Assembly (NCBI RefSeq): GCF_040939455.1
Contig: NC_134117.1
Span: 62,022,501 to 62,086,500 of the forward strand
Source of the DNA: Microcebus murinus
Taxonomy: Eukaryota; Chordata; Mammalia; Primates; Cheirogaleidae
DNA: 64,000 bases
Direction: 5' to 3'
Shown: positions 39,069-57,203 of the stretch, in pieces
Numbering within the stretch: the first letter of the stretch is position 1
How the letters are laid out: each line of letters starts with the position of its first letter
Notes under the pieces: generated by a model
Database searches by the model: none
What the model was told of the DNA's origin: nothing
What the model saw: the letters and a program-made list of their open reading frames with translations, nothing else
Program-made: the position numbers and the translations under genes

Positions 39069-40420
39069 AGCCTTTTCCAGGACTGCTACTGGCTCATCCC
39101 CCCTGCTGTGCCGCTGCTGCTCTGGGCTCTGCTGTCTGTGCAGCAGGAAGGTAAGTGCTTCCTGCCACCAGGCCCTGGGGCCCCCAAACACGCCCAGTCT
39201 CTGAGGAACCCGAACATGTGACAGCCACATGATCCTGCCTTGGGCAGGTTCCCTTTGCCTCCGAGGTCATCACGTGAGCCAGGGGAGGGCAGTTTCGGTC
39301 CCTGCAATAGCAGGCCATGGAGAGCCTGGGCTTCCACCACGCCTCAGCCCCGGCTTGCCACAGATAGTGGCCTGGGACGCCCTGGACATGGGGCCAAGGC
39401 CTGCCCTGGTCCTGAGAGAAGTGACCTCAGCCCCTGGAACATGGCTGCCTCACACAAGCCCGTCTTCTGGAAGCCCCAGGTGGAACGGGCCAGGAGGGGG
39501 CTCCATGTTGAGGGAGGGTGGGAGGGGCGTGAAGCACTGATGGCTCCAAGTGCAGGACGGGGCTGACCAGGGAGGGACGGAAACTTCTGGTCCGGCTGTG
39601 CCTTAAAACCCAGCATCGATCTTGGCCAATTTCTAGTGCCTTCCCCACGCCTTCCTCCGTCCTTACTATGTACCAGTTCTTCCTGGACCCCATGCAGGGC
39701 TGGGGAGGGACAGAAATGAAGTCCCCACCATTGTCACCTGCAAGGGCTCATCCTGGCTCTGGTCTAACCCCCAGGGTGAAACGTCCACCATTGTATGATG
39801 TGGCCCGTGCCCCATGTGAAGCAGAGGCCAAGAAAAATGTCAGACACTCGCCCGGGGTTGGCCGGTGTTGGTTGGGAGCTCGGGTGGACAGGACCCACCC
39901 AGAGAGCTAGAGAAGACAAGGGACAGACCACAGGGAGGGAGGGACAGGGCACGGCCACAGAGACCAAGAGGGTCCGACCTCTGCATGGGAAGCAGCAATG
40001 AGAGAAAGCTGCAGGGACCAGGAGAGGGACAGTCCCTGAGGGCTGGGAGGTCAGGGACAGAGAAGTTCTCCCAGGGGAAGAGCAGTGGGCCCTATGTCCT
40101 CCTCCCCATGTGGGCTCTGGGCTGATGAGGGGCACGTCCTGGGCTGGGTCTCTCCAGGCCCATGGCCTGGCTGATACCTGAGGACGCCAGGGCATGGGTG
40201 CAGGGGCTCCCCTGGGGTAAGGTGGGGCTTGCTGGCCGCAGCGCCATAGGCTTGGGTCCCTGGACTGACACCCGAAGTATGGCACCTGTCCTGCTGCTCC
40301 AGACCAGGGTCCCATCTGTGGGCAGGGACCAGACAGAGCCCACCGCACTCCCACCCATCCCACAGTTTTCTGTTTTGAACACTCTAGAAGAAGCCCCCAC
40401 CTATTCAGACACCAGAACAG
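39069..40420 (+). CDS. Possible exon pair, identity unknown
   Basis: Two exon-like blocks, 39069-39150 (acceptor ctcccccag, donor gaag|gtaagt) and 40388-40420 (acceptor ctctag, donor acag|gtaagt), join in phase 1. They encode SLFQDCYWLIPPAVPLLLWA then LLSVQQE, and EAPTYSDTRT. The first is hydrophobic and could span a membrane. Long GC-rich chance ORFs surround them, so the case rests on splice sites and phase only. Confidence 0.25.
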
Positions 40421-40429
40421 GTAAGTCGT

Positions 40430-43400
40430 GGTTCTGGTCCTGACATTGTCGCCTGAGGGGGGCGCTGCCCTTCACGAGGAGGCTCTGTGAAGCCTGTGCC
40501 CCTGAGCTCCCACCTTCCTGGGAAAAGCAGAGAGTCACAGAGGGGCAGGGAGTGGCCTGGGAGCAGTGCGGGACACACAGTGATGTCACCCAGACAAGGC
40601 CCTTCCGCTCCCAGAACCGCCTGTCATGAGCCTCTGTCAGGGAAAGTGCAGCCTGGGCCCCAGGTTCCGCAACTGCCGGGGTCCCTGCTGCGATGCGTGG
40701 AGCTCTAGTGTGGTCCCCAAAGGGCTGTGGTGGGATGTGAGGACCCAGGTGAGCTCTGGAGAAGGAGCCTCCAGTTTGAGGACCTGGTCCCAGCCCAGGC
40801 TCTGCATGGAGGCTTGGCTCCGTGAGATGCGTCTGATCCCCGTCTTCCGGCAGGGCCCAGCGCTGGCTGGGCTCAGCCTCCAGGGACTGCAGGGCTGAGG
40901 GGGTGGGAGGGACGCCAGCCCCAGTGAGCACAGGGACCAAGGGCAGGAGCCGGCTGTGGCTCACCCGGGCTGGGGACCCCAGGGCCGTGAGTGGCCGTGG
41001 AGGGTGGCTGGGGCAGGAGGCCCTGGCCGGGCTGCGGTGGAAACAGCCTGGCTGTCTCTGCCTCTGCGTGGGCAGCGTGGGCCTGGGGACACTGTGGCTG
41101 CAGGGGCAGAGCAGAGGGCGTGGGCAGGGACGGCCACTCAGCCTCCAGGACAGGCTTCCGCCAACGTGAATGGCTGAGGAAGCAGGGAGGGCACAGGCCG
41201 AGCCGTTGGCGTTTAGGGGAAGAGCCGTGTGCACAGCCCTGAGCAGTATGCTCAGCCCAGCTGCAACCAGGTGCCACCGATGTGGTATCCACGCAGGGTC
41301 CAGGTGAGCCGGGCACAGGGACCCTCCCAATGGGCAGGAGGCCACTGCTTTTGCCCTTGACAGTGGCCCTCTGGAACTGTGGCTCAGAGAGCTGTGTCAG
41401 GGCACCTGCCAGGCAGGAACGCCCAGGACAGGGGGAAACGGTGCCCGTGGGTCCCCAGACCGTTTCTCGGTGAGACACGCTGCATTTCCTTTGCTGGTCC
41501 CTGGGTGCCGGGAGTGCTGGTGGGTGTGGTTGACGGTGCAGTCTGGGCAGCACTGACGGGTTCTAGAAGGTGGTAAAGCGTCCCTCCTTGTGTCATCGCC
41601 TTGGGGCCATGGGGAGAACCAAGATTGTTACTGTACTTCTCCTGTGACCTAAAGTCAATGAGGACTGATAGTGAGGGCTGCCCCGCGGGCCAGTTGCTAG
41701 CCTAAGAGCCTTCCCTGTGTTCACTGCTTTATCCTCCCAGTGACTATATGCGCAGGTGCTACTGCTTATTGCCCCAGTTTGCTGAGGGGAACTGAGCACA
41801 GAGCGGTTGAGTGGCATGTCCAGGTCCAAAAGTCCAGGCATCATAGAGCTGGAGGTGATGCCAGGCCTGGCCCACCCTGCAGACTGCCCCGCCCCTCTTT
41901 CAGATCCACATTCCTGACCTCATGGTGGTTACCCCAATTCCCCCCAGGGCTGCCCTGCTCAGGCCTAGGGCTCCAGACAGTTCTGCTGCTGGCCCAGCCT
42001 GGGGCCACCTGCCTGGGCTTCCCACAGTCCCGACAGACTGGGTCTCGAAGAGGGTCTGGTCCCCAGGGTCTGTGGTGAGGCCAGCACTGGCCATATTCCC
42101 TAAATCACAACCACACAGGCTCTTGGTGGCCAGGTGGGTGGGCACTTGCAAGGCCTGTGCAGGCCGAAGCTTCTGGAGTGCTGCCGTGGAGAGACGGGCT
42201 GGCAGCCATGGAGGCATGGCCGGTGTCAGGGGCACCAAGGGCTCCTCTAGCAGTGTGGCCCGGCTCTACCCGTCTGACCAGGGCTCCCAGTCCTGGCCGT
42301 GCTTGTGTGGAAGCCCATTGTCCATCTGATTTCTTGTGGCGCCTCTGCATGTTGCCACAACCCAAGTGCAGCAGGCCCAGCCCTCTGCGCTGGAGGGACC
42401 ACACGCCCTGCCAGAGAAGCCCTCCCAGGGTGGAGGCATGGAGCAAGCCTGAGGGCTGTGACAGTGGGCACCCCTCATTTCAAGTGCAGGATGGCAAGGC
42501 GGGAGGGAGGAGAAGGGGGACCAGCCGGAGGAGGCCTCACTGCCCAGCATGGGGAGGGTGGGAATCAAGTGACCCTGAAATTGTCCATTCCTGAGGGCAG
42601 CTCTTTGAAGATAAGGTTTTTGGGGAGGGTGGCAGAGTGATTGCCTTATGGAGGGCACTTTCCAGGGCTCTGCCAGGCCCTTGCCACTGCCATCGCGTCA
42701 AGTCCACCTGTGTTCTGTCAGCCGGAGTGACCATCCTCTTTTACTGATGGCAAAACAGAGGCCCAGAGAGGTCCAGGAAGTTACCTGAGGGCACCCAGAG
42801 AGTAAGGGGCAGCATCCAGGGCTCTCTGAAGTTAACTCCAGCTCTTTCCTGAACCGAAGGGGACCCACCACTCTGCTTTGTCGACCTTGGCTCTCTTCTA
42901 GCTACTCCTGTCCCATCTAATTTGACCTTGTCCCCCCCAACCATGAAAACCTTGCTGAGTATCTCGTAAGACTTCTGTTGGGTCCCCAGATATTCAGATG
43001 TAGGGAGGAGGTCCAGGTCTCTCCTCTTTAAGCCTTTAGTGTGTGGGTTCCAGGGTCTAAGATGAGCCATGCACTAAAAAGTATGGGTGAGCTATGCACT
43101 AAGGACAATCCAGGATTTCTGGATCCAGTTATTGGAACCAAAAACCCTGACCCTTCCTTCTCTATTTCCCTGCTACCCTGGGGCTGCAGGGCACCCTGGG
43201 AAGGGGTCCTGGGATCTGAGAGCAGATGGCCCTGGGTGGGTGCTCACCAGATGATAGTCCAGAGGCCCTGAAGGGGAGGGGCGGGGCTCAGGCTGTCTCA
43301 GAGACCAGTAGGGGCCGAGTCTGCAGAGGTGCACGCGGGGCAGGGAGCAGCGGGCACAGGGCCTGAGGGGCGTCTCATGCACCCCATCCCCAGGGATCTT

Positions 43401-43660
43401 CCTGCCTTGGTGCCCCAGAGCCTTCTTGAGGCCTGGGGCTGAGATGACGGGGAAGCAGTGTGACAGTCCATTATCTTCTACTGTATGATAATTAGGCTGA
43501 TGCTAAAAATTTATTTTAAAATGTCAATGTTTGCAGAGTCACAGAATCCAAAGGAGGGAGACTCTGTTCCAATATATAGCTGTTTTATACCCATTTGTTG
43601 TCACTTTCCAACTGTTGAAGCTATTTTCCTCTTTCTGGAGCCTGGAGATGTTTGTTTAAA
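40430..43660. other. GC-rich intergenic or intronic DNA, no gene recognised
   Basis: Many long open frames occur on both strands (up to 314 codons on the minus strand at 40401-41345). They overlap each other, lack domains and reflect GC-rich, stop-poor sequence. MIR-like pieces lie near 41700-41880 and 42650-42830. Confidence 0.4.
42650..42830 (-). repeat. MIR-like fragment
   Basis: Contains ttactgatggcaaaacagag and gcccagagaggtccaggaag with ttacctgagggcaccc, a reverse MIR core. Confidence 0.6.
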
Positions 43661-43688
43661 ACACGGAGAAGCAGAAGAGTACTGGGAG

Positions 43689-45004
43689 ATTCTAGCAGAA
43701 ACTAGAGGAAAGAAGCAAGAAGACGAGCATACAGGGGACAAGGGCCGGAAGGAGGGGTACCTGAGACCCCGGGAGACTCCACGGGAGGAGGCTGCGGAGG
43801 AGAACTGGAGGCTGAGACCACCGGAGCAGCCCGGAGACCAGTGGCAAGGGTAGGTGGATTTGCTGTTCCCCCTCCCCTGCATTCGGGACTGCTGGTGGGC
43901 TCCCCAGCGGGTGGAGAGACCTGCGGACACCAGCCCAGAGACTGGCGCCGCCTGCCAACAGTGAGCCTGTAGCAGACGTGGCACCAGGTTCCCAACTTCC
44001 TCCGGGCACCTCCGTGTGCACGGACCCAAGCCTCGTGGCAGGCGCCATATTGCCTCCTCCTCCCCTCCGCCGACCCTACCTGCGGCTGCCCAGAGAGACA
44101 ATACAGCCACCAGCCAGAGGCACCTCCAGGGAACGGGACCTTCCCGTTTGGGACCCCGCCCACCCTCCCAGGTGCTGCTGGCACCGTGTTCCCAGGAAAA
44201 CGGTGCCGACTCAGAGACTGAGAGACATAGACCCAGCTTGGGCTCCCTGTGGGTGAATTAGGACCGGAAATCCTCTCCCTGGTGGGAATACAGTTTGAAC
44301 TCTGGGACCCAGAGGTCGGACCTGCAGACCAGATCCCCTGCACCGAGGGCTAGCATTGCCCAGGGCACAGAAGGGTTATACGTGAACAGCCTACTGAGGT
44401 CTGTGTGCCTCCAGGGGCAGATCGGTGTCCTAGAGGGCAACCCTCCTCCCAGGAGGAGGCCATGCGCCCAACCCAGGTGGCGTTCCTGTGCAGGGAACCT
44501 CCCCGCCAGCATCACAGTCCGGGGAGGCCTGGTGGCTTGTGGTCTGGCCTGCTGGCAGAGGCCCAGGATTAGCTGCGGAGTTGGGGAGGGTGGAAAGAAG
44601 CGAGGCCTGCTGCAGACTTCGGGTCTCAGACAGCCCCACCCCCACACCCAGACTTTCTGGCTGAGCGGGACCATTCCAGCCCCGCCCTGACAGCTTTCCC
44701 TGGAAGCAGAGAACAGAACTTTGACCCCTGCTAACGGCCTGAGGGCAGGCTTACCCAACCCAGCTCCGCCCAGAACCAGAGCTGATAACAGGACTCAAAA
44801 TCAACACCATAGCCTGTTCCTCCAAGCAAACGCCACCTACTGACAGGGACGGCATCTTGCACAGCCTTTCCACGGCACCCACTGACTCAATATACAGGGA
44901 GTGGTCCAATTTCACCCACAGGCACCACCTAACGCCTCAGAAACTAAACAAGGTGTGTGAATACCCAAACAATAACCTAAGGAAAGAAACAACAACTGAT
45001 CGAC
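43689..45004 (+). promoter_or_regulatory. L1 5'UTR / internal promoter region
   Basis: GC-rich leader between the 5' target duplication and the ORF1 start, with many CpGs. It should contain the internal RNA polymerase II promoter of the L1, but no specific binding site was resolved. Confidence 0.7.
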
Positions 45005-46349
<1,345 letters not shown>

Positions 46350-46502
46350 AAACAACCAAAACCCAAAGATATTAAAGGCCAGATATTACAATGGCTCAGG
46401 ACAGAAACCATAGCAACAACATCCAACCCAACAGAATGATCAGTAATCTACCTTACCTATCAGTTCTCTCAATAAATGTGAATGGCTTAAACTCTCCACT
46501 CA

Positions 46503-46942
<440 letters not shown>

Positions 46943-49900
46943 GGCTGAATGGATAAGAAAATACAGGCCAAGTATATGCTGTCTTCAGGAAACACATCTA
47001 ACCTGCAAGGATGCATATAGACTAAAAATAAAAGGGTGGAGATCAATATTCCAAGCAAATAGAAGCCAAAAGAAGGCTGGTGTGGCAGTTCTAATTTCAG
47101 ACGATTTAGTTTTTAAACCAACAAAAGTAGTAAAAGACAAAGAGGGTCATTATATAATGGTGAAGGGCACAGTCCAACAAGAAGAGATAACAATTTTAAA
47201 TATATATGCACCCAACTTAGGTGCACCCAGATTCATAAAGCAAACCTTACTGGAGCTAAGCAAATGGATTAATAGCAACTCCATAATCGCCGGAGATTTC
47301 AACACCCCACTGACAGCACGAGACAGATCCTCCAAACAGAAAATTAATAAAGAAATAATGGACTTAAACAAAACTCTAGAACAATTGGGTCTGACAGACA
47401 TCTACAGAACATTCTACCCAAAAACCACTGAATATACGTTCTTCTCATCAGCTCACGGGACATTCTCTAAGATTGACCATATCCTAGGACACAAAGAAAA
47501 TCTCAAGAAATTTAAAAAAATAGAAATCATACCATGTACCTTCTCAGATCACAGTGGAATAAAACTAGAAATCAACCCTAACAGAAACTCACATTTCTAC
47601 ACAAAAATGTGGAAATTAAACAACCTCCTACTAAATGATTACTTCGTAAATGAAGAAATCAAGACGGAAATAAAAAAGTTCTATGAAGAAAACGACAATG
47701 GAGAGACAAGTTATCAACTCCTCTGGGACACAGGTAAAGCAGTTCTGAGAGGAAAGTTTATCTCCATAAATGCCTATAACCAAAAGACAAGAAGATCACA
47801 AATAGACAATCTAATGAAACGACTCAAAGAGCTGGAAAAAGAAGAACAGACCAACCCCAAACCCAGCAGAAGAAGTGAAATCAACAAGATCAAATCAGAA
47901 CTAAACGAAATTGAAAACAGGAAAGCTATTCAGGAGATTAATAAAATAAAAAGTTGGTTCTTTGAAAAAATAAACAAAATTGACACACCATTGGCTAAGC
48001 TAATGAAAAGCAGAAAAGAGAAATCTCTAATAAGCTCCATCAGGAATAAAAAAGGAGATATCACAACTGATCCCAAAGAGATACAAGATACAATTTATGA
48101 ATACTACAAAAATCTTTATGCACACAAACTGGAAAATGTGGAGGAAATGGACAAATTTCTAGAAACACACAGCCTCCCTAGGCTCAACCAGGAAGAAATA
48201 AATTCCCTGAACAGACTAATCTCAACAGCTGAAATAGAAACAGCAATTAAAAATCTCCCTAAAAAGAAAAGTCCCGGTCCAGATGGCTTCACACCTGAAT
48301 TTTACCACACTTACAAAGAAGAACTAGTACCTATCTTGCAGAAACTATTCCACAACATCGAGAAGAACGGAAACCTCCCCGACACCTTTTATGAAGCAAA
48401 TATCACTCTGATACCAAAACCAGGAAAGGATGCAACAAAAAAAGAAAACTACAGACCAATATCCCTAATGAATATAGATGCAAAAATTTTCAACAAAATC
48501 TTAGCTAACCGAATCCAGACACTTATCAAAAAAATAATCCACCACGACCAAGTGGGCTTCATCCCAGGGATGCAGGGATGGTTCAACATATGTAAATCTA
48601 TAAATGCAATTCACCACATAAACAGAAGCAAAAACAAAGACCACATGATTCTTTCAATAGATGCAGAAAAAGCTTTTGACAAAATTCAACACCCTTTCAT
48701 GATACGAACACTTAAGAAAATAGGCATAGAAGGGACATACCTAAAAATGATACAAGCCATATATGACAGACCCATAGCCAACATCATACTGAATGGGGAA
48801 AAATTGAAATCATTCCCACTTAGAACTGGAACCAGACAAGGCTGCCCACTATCTCCACTTCTGTTCAACATAGTGCTGGAAGTCTTGGCTACAGCAATCA
48901 GACAGGAAAATGGAATCAAAGGTATCCAAATAGGGGCAGAAGAGATCAAACTTTCACTGTTTGCTGATGATATGATATTGTATCTAGAAAACCCCAAGGA
49001 TTCAACCAAGAAACTCCTGGAACTGATCAATGAATTTAGTAAAGTCTCAGGATACAAAATCAATACACAGAAATCAGAGGCATTCATATACGCCAACAAC
49101 AATCTAATTGAGAACCAAATCAAAGACTCAATTCCCTTCACAATAGCAACAAAGAAATTAAAGTACCTAGGAATTTACTTAACCAAAGAGGTAAAAGACC
49201 TCTACAGGGAGAACTATGAAACACTGAGGAAGGAAATAGCAGAGGATGTAAACAGATGGAAATCCATACCATGCTCGTGGATCGGCAGACTCAATATCAT
49301 CAAAATGTCTATACTACCCAAACTGATCTACAGATTCAATGCAATACCTATTAAAATCCCATCAGCATTCTTCACAGATATAGAAAAAATACTTTTACGC
49401 TTCGTATGGAACCAAAGAAGACCCCGAATATCAAGAGCAATTCTAGGCAACAAAAACAAAATGGGAGGCATTAATATGCCAGATATCAAACTATACTACA
49501 AAGCTGTAGTAATTAAAACAATATGGTATTGGCACAAAAACAGGAACATTGACCAGTGGAACAGATGTGAGAATCCTGATATAAAACCATCCTCATATAG
49601 CCATCTCATCTTTGACAAAGCAGACAAAAACATACGCTGGGGAAAAGAATCTCTCTTCAATAAATGGTGCTGGGAAAACTGGATAGCCACCTGTAGAAGG
49701 CTAAAACAGGACCCACACCTCTCACCTCTCACAAAACCCAACTCACGCTGGATAACAGACTTAAACCTAAGATATGAAACTATTAGAACTCTAGAGGAAA
49801 AAGTTGGAAACACTCTCCTAGACATCGGCCTGGGCAAAGAGTTTATGAAGAAGTCCCCAAAGGCAATCACAGCAGCAACAAAAATAAATAAATGGGACAT

Positions 49901-50932
49901 GATCAAACTACAAAGCTTCTGCACAGCCAAAGAAATAGTCATGAAAGTAAACAGACAGCCTACAGAATGGGAGAAAATTTTTGCATCCTATGCATCCGAT
50001 AAGGGACTGATAACTAGAATATACTTAGAACTCACGAAAATTAGGAAGAAAAAATCAAATAACCCCATTAAAAAGTGGGCAAAGGACTTGAACAGAAATT
50101 TCTCTAAAGAAGACAGAAGAATGGCCAACAAACATATGAAGAAATGCTCAACATCTCTAATCATCAGGGAAATGCAAATCAAAACCACAATGAGATATCA
50201 CTTAACCCCAGTGAGAATGGCCTTTATCAAAAAATCTCCAAACAATAAATGCTGGCGTGGTTGTGGAGAGAGAGGAACACTCCTACACTGCTGGTGGGAC
50301 TGCAAACTAGTTCAACCTCTGTGGAAAGCAATATGGAGATACCTTAAAGCGATACAAGTGAATCTACCATTTGATCCAGCAATCCCATTGCTGGGCATCT
50401 ACCCAAATGATCCAGTGACACTCTACAAAAAAGACACCTGCACTCGAATGTTTATAGCAGCACAATTCATAATTGCAAGGCTGTGGAAACAGCCCAAGTG
50501 CCCATCAATCCAAGAATGGATTAATAAAATGTGGTATATGTATACCATGGAGTACTATTCAGCTCTAAGAAACAATGGTGATATAGCACATCTTATATTT
50601 TCCTGGTTAGAGCTGGAACCCATACTACTAAGTGAAGTATCCCAAGAATGGAAAAACAAGCACCAGATATATTCTCCAGCAAACTGGTATTAACTGAGTA
50701 GCACCTAAGTGGACACATAGGTGCTACAGTAATAGGGTATTGGGGAGGTGGGAGGGGGGAGGGGGGCGGGTATATACATACATAATGAGTGAGATGTGCA
50801 CCATCTGGGGGATAGTCATGATGGAGACTCAGACTTTTGGGGGGAGGGGGGGAAATGGGCATTTATTGAAACCTTAAAATCTGTACCCCCATAATATGCC
50901 AAAAAAAAAAAAAAGAAGAAGAGTACTGGGAG

Positions 50933-53330
<2,398 letters not shown>

Positions 53331-53331
53331 T

Positions 53332-53708
53332 ACTTATGCTTTTTTTAATTTCAAAATATTATGGGGGTAAAAATGTTTTTAGTTACATGGATAGCTTTTG
53401 TTACACTTGAGTCAGGACTGTAAGTGTGCCCATCTCCCAGAAAGCATTCATTGTAGCCATGAGGTGGATATTCACCCGTCCCTTCCTCCCCACTCCCCAG
53501 TGCTTGATTTCCACTGAGTTTTACATCCCTCTGTGCATGTGTGCGCTCATCAGTTAGTTCCAATATAATAACGAAAAGATGTGGTGTTGGTTTTTTCATT
53601 CTTCAGATACTTCATGTTGGATCATGGTCTCCAGTTCCAACCAAATTGTTGCAAAAAACATGAATTCATCCTTTCTTATGGCTGAGTAGTGTTCCATGGT
53701 GCACATAT
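53332..53708 (-). mobile_element. 5'-truncated L1 3' end
   Basis: Plus strand shows tttcaaaatattatgggggt at the left, the complement of the L1 3' terminus seen at 50.88 kb, then reversed 3'UTR and the end of ORF2 (ttatggctgagtagtgttcc). Confidence 0.8.
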
Positions 53709-53709
53709 A

Positions 53710-55870
53710 CATCTCAGACAAGTGAGTGTCCTTCCAAGCCTGACTCTACGTGGCCACAGGAGCCACCATCCCCTTTTCACTGGGGGCAGGACAGGCCTGG
53801 AGCCCAGAGCTTTTGCCAGAGAACAGGCCAATCCTTTGGTCAGACGACCAGAGCTAGGCCTCCTTCTTTCCCGAGGCAGAATGAAGGTCCCAGGTATTTG
53901 TTCCCTGGTACAAATTTGTTCCCTGGTGTCTCTTGGATGGGGGAAAACACATCTGTCATATGTCATCATGCCCCGATGCACCAAGAGAGACCCATCCAGG
54001 CCCCTGCGGTGGCTCTCATGCCCCTTCAACAGCTGATTACCAGGGGCTGCCTTTCAGCAGTTGTTACAAGCGCACTGTGAATTTTTGGTTTTTTTGTGTT
54101 GTTTTGTTTCTTTTTTGTCCCAAATGATTTCTGTTTTACTAGGCCCAAAGAGATTGCTTTGTTGCCTCTGCTGGGCCTTCTAATAGTGTCACTCTTAGAA
54201 AGTCCTTTGCTGCTGCTTCTAGGTGTTTTGCTTCTTTCATCTACACCCTGGGACCCCGTGACAGTTCCTGCACTTTCAGGAACGGCTTGGTTTGTCTGAC
54301 TGTGGCCCTGGGACAGCTTCTGACTCTCCAGTCACCTTCAGACTCTCAAAGAAAGAAAGGAGATGGGTCTTCCGTCCTGGCGACGTTGTCTTGGTTGCGT
54401 TTCAGCTGCTGCCGTTGGGCGGAACAGACTTGGTGGCTGCTCTCCAGTGGCAGTGGAGCGACTGTCAGTGGGTGCCGAAGCACCTCACTGTGTCCAGAGC
54501 CCTCCCCTGCACTCCTGCATCCTCACATCCAGCCCGGGACATGGAGGAATGCAGGCAATTTTCTATCCTATTTCCTGGCCAAGGGGCGCTCCTGGAGCTT
54601 GGTGCAGTCCCAGATGCAGGTGGCGTGACAAGACTTGGCATTCTGTGCTGCGCTCTTCCTGCCATCCCAGGTCGCGCTCCCTCTGACATTCTCATTCCCT
54701 TGGACGCTGATGGTTCCAAGGGAGGCGTCCCTGGCATTGGTGGCAGGCAGACCCCACTCACCAGCCACATGACCTTGAGCAAGTTGCTTCATGTCTCTGT
54801 TCCTCAGTGTCCCCATCTGTGAAAAGGGTATCTTAATACCCACCTTGCAGGTGTGATGAAGAAGAAGGGAGAGTTCCTAGGTCAGAGGCAGTAGCCGAGG
54901 GTGAGTGTGACCTGAACTGCCAGGCAAGGCAGAGTCACAGGCTGGGAACTCCCGGCACTGCAGGGCCCTGCCCCAGTCCTGGTGCCCCACATCTGTCACC
55001 TGGAAGTTTGAACCCTGTAGTGTTCCCCAGGCTAAAGCTTTGGAGGAAGTCTGCCTTCACTGTCCCACCGCTTCAAGTTGAACTTGCTTGCCTTGAGTGC
55101 TCCAAAAATAATCTTTTCAAAAGTTTTCACAAGGAAAACCCAGACTAAGATTCACAAAGCTGATAAAGCTCAGAAAACAAAATGGAAACCACAGCATCAA
55201 AGAATGAAGTCATCAAAGAGTGACCAAGGTTCTAAAATTAAAAAAAAAAAAAAAAAAAAGAATGAAGTCAGCCAGTCAGGATGATCAAAGCTTGATTCTC
55301 AAAGACTTTCCTTTAAAAAGTGGTGAAGTTTCCGAAGTGTTTCTGCCCTCAGAGACAAGATGCTAGCTGAGAGGGGATGTTTATCAAACTGTGTGTCCAG
55401 GAGAGGTGAATGCTAGAGGTGAGGCCACTGAACAGACAATTAAGAAGGGATAAAAGAATCTAACCACACTTCACAAGGAAGTTTCATCACAAGAGACAAG
55501 TTCCCTAGAGGCTGTTAATCAAAATTGACTCACTCTGCCCCAATCTGAGACAAATTCCTTCTTGAAAGTTGTTATTTTATGGGTAACTATAACTTTTCCA
55601 CTATGGGGAAGGGTTATTCCTTAGACATGAAGAATGATGGCACAATTATCTAAAGAACTACTTTCAACAGATTATCAACCAAAAATACAACAAAAAGCAG
55701 GTCTAAAGGTGCATCAAGTACTTCAGAACTCCAGAAGAAAAAGCAGATGACTTGTATGGACATTTGATGGATCCACAAGAGGGGCGTGCCCCCTTAACTC
55801 ATGAAAAATGGAGACAAAACAAGAATAAAGAATGGCTGATAAGATTTCTACTTGAATTTCCCCTAAAGGG
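53710..55870. other. Unassigned sequence with a MIR and an A-rich run
   Basis: No gene recognised. A MIR is near 54745-54870. A run of about 20 A lies at 55239-55259 between two related fragments sharing agaatgaagtca, suggesting an old retroposed insert near 55080-55290. Confidence 0.4.
54745..54870 (+). repeat. MIR
   Basis: Contains gaccttgagcaagttgcttc and ccatctgtgaaaagggtatc, typical MIR core sequence. Confidence 0.75.
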
Positions 55871-55877
55871 AGTTGTG

Positions 55878-56154
55878 AATTTTTTTTAAAGACAGGGTCT
55901 CACTTTGTTGCCAAGTCTGGAGTGCAGTGGCATCATCATAGCTCATTGTAAACTCAAACTCCTGGACTCAAGAGATACTCCTGCCTTAGCCTCCTAAGTA
56001 GCTAGAACTACAGGCACATGCCACCATGCCCAGATAATATTTTTATTGTTATTTTCTGTAGAGACAGGGTCTTACTATGTTGCTCAGGCTGTTCTCAAAC
56101 TTCTGGCCTCAAGTGATCCTCCCGGATTACAGGTGTGAGCCACAGAGCTCAGCC
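55878..56154 (-). mobile_element. Alu, old
   Basis: Starts with T-rich ttttttaaagacagggtctc and ends gagccacagagctcagcc. Diverged. Confidence 0.88.
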
Positions 56155-56189
56155 ATGAGTTGTTATTTAACAGGACAGTATCATAATGT

Positions 56190-56402
56190 AATGATCAACA
56201 GTGAGAATGTTGGACACTACAAAACCTGGGTGCAAATCCATGGCCTGGCACGTTACTAGCTGGATGACCAGGGGCAAGTTACTTAACCTCTCTATGGCCC
56301 AGTTGCCTGCCTCCCCTACAATTAGGATGCACGTGGCCTTACCAGGTAAAGTTGTTTCGAGGTTTCCATGAGCCAGTATATGTAAGTGCTCAATAAATAG
56401 CA
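56190..56402 (+). repeat. MIR
   Basis: Contains ctagctggatgaccaggggc, aagttacttaacctctctat and gtaagtgctcaataaatagc, a fairly complete MIR. Confidence 0.85.
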
Positions 56403-57110
56403 ATTTTCCACGTTTCCCCAGCTCAACACTGGTTGCTGGAAATGGTTACATGGAGTGATCACCCATATTTTAGTGGTCCTGTTTAGTGGTCCATCTATTA
56501 GCTGCTTCCCCAGATTATATTTGTCTTCCCTACTGGGTATTCCATGTAAGCTCACACACAATGCCATGTAGCACCCCTCCAGATAAGTGAACTTGCTCCT
56601 CGGACCTCTGCTCTCTGAAGACTGGTTTGAAGGTGCTGGTTGCCAAGCAGACAGTCACTGCTCCCAGCTCCACTGCTGCTGCTGCTGTACTGCTCACCCC
56701 CAAAGGCTAAAACAGCACATTCCCCAGAGACAGAGCCATGGGACTCTGGGTATCATGATGGAAGTAGGGAAAACAGCCTTTTGCCACCTTGTGCCACCCA
56801 TTTTCACCTGCTATGAAAACAGGCTGTCATTGCCCCCAGAATTCTGCTCACATAATTCTCTTGCAAATAGCTCTTGCAACTTCTTTCTGCAGCCTCTCTG
56901 ACTCCAGGACGGGAAGATGGGAGGTTGTAATGCTACAAGGAAGTAAGGGACAAGGAAGGGGGCCTTTGTAACTTACCAAGATGTACAAAGATGTACATAA
57001 AAGGTTCATCACCAAAATGAATTTATAATATTGAAGCATCCAAAACAATCAGAATGTCCACCAGCAGGGAGAATGTCATATGGCTGAGCAATCATATGAT
57101 TTTTGTGTGT
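56403..57110. other. No gene or repeat recognised
   Basis: Includes a short CTG run (tgctgctgctgctg, near 56672) and nothing else I can name. Confidence 0.4.
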
Positions 57111-57111
57111 G

Positions 57112-57150
57112 TATGTATGTGTGTATAAGTGTGCGTGTGCGTGTGTGTGC

Positions 57151-57200
<50 letters not shown>
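57112..57200 (+). repeat. (GT)n(GA)n microsatellite
   Basis: Interrupted GT run to about 57167 followed by about 16 GA units. Confidence 0.95.

Positions 57201-57203
<3 letters not shown>

Noticed and set aside
39764..40363. 199-codon minus-strand open frame
   Set aside because: GC-driven, overlaps several frames on the other strand, no domain.
40401..41345. 314-codon minus-strand open frame
   Set aside because: GC-rich region with other long frames on both strands, no domain, Pro/Ser/Ala/His-rich composition and no splice support. Chance frame.
43702..44343. 213-codon antisense frame in the L1 5'UTR
   Set aside because: Considered as an ORF0-like antisense product. GC-rich leader sequence gives several antisense frames, and none starts or splices in a recognisable way.
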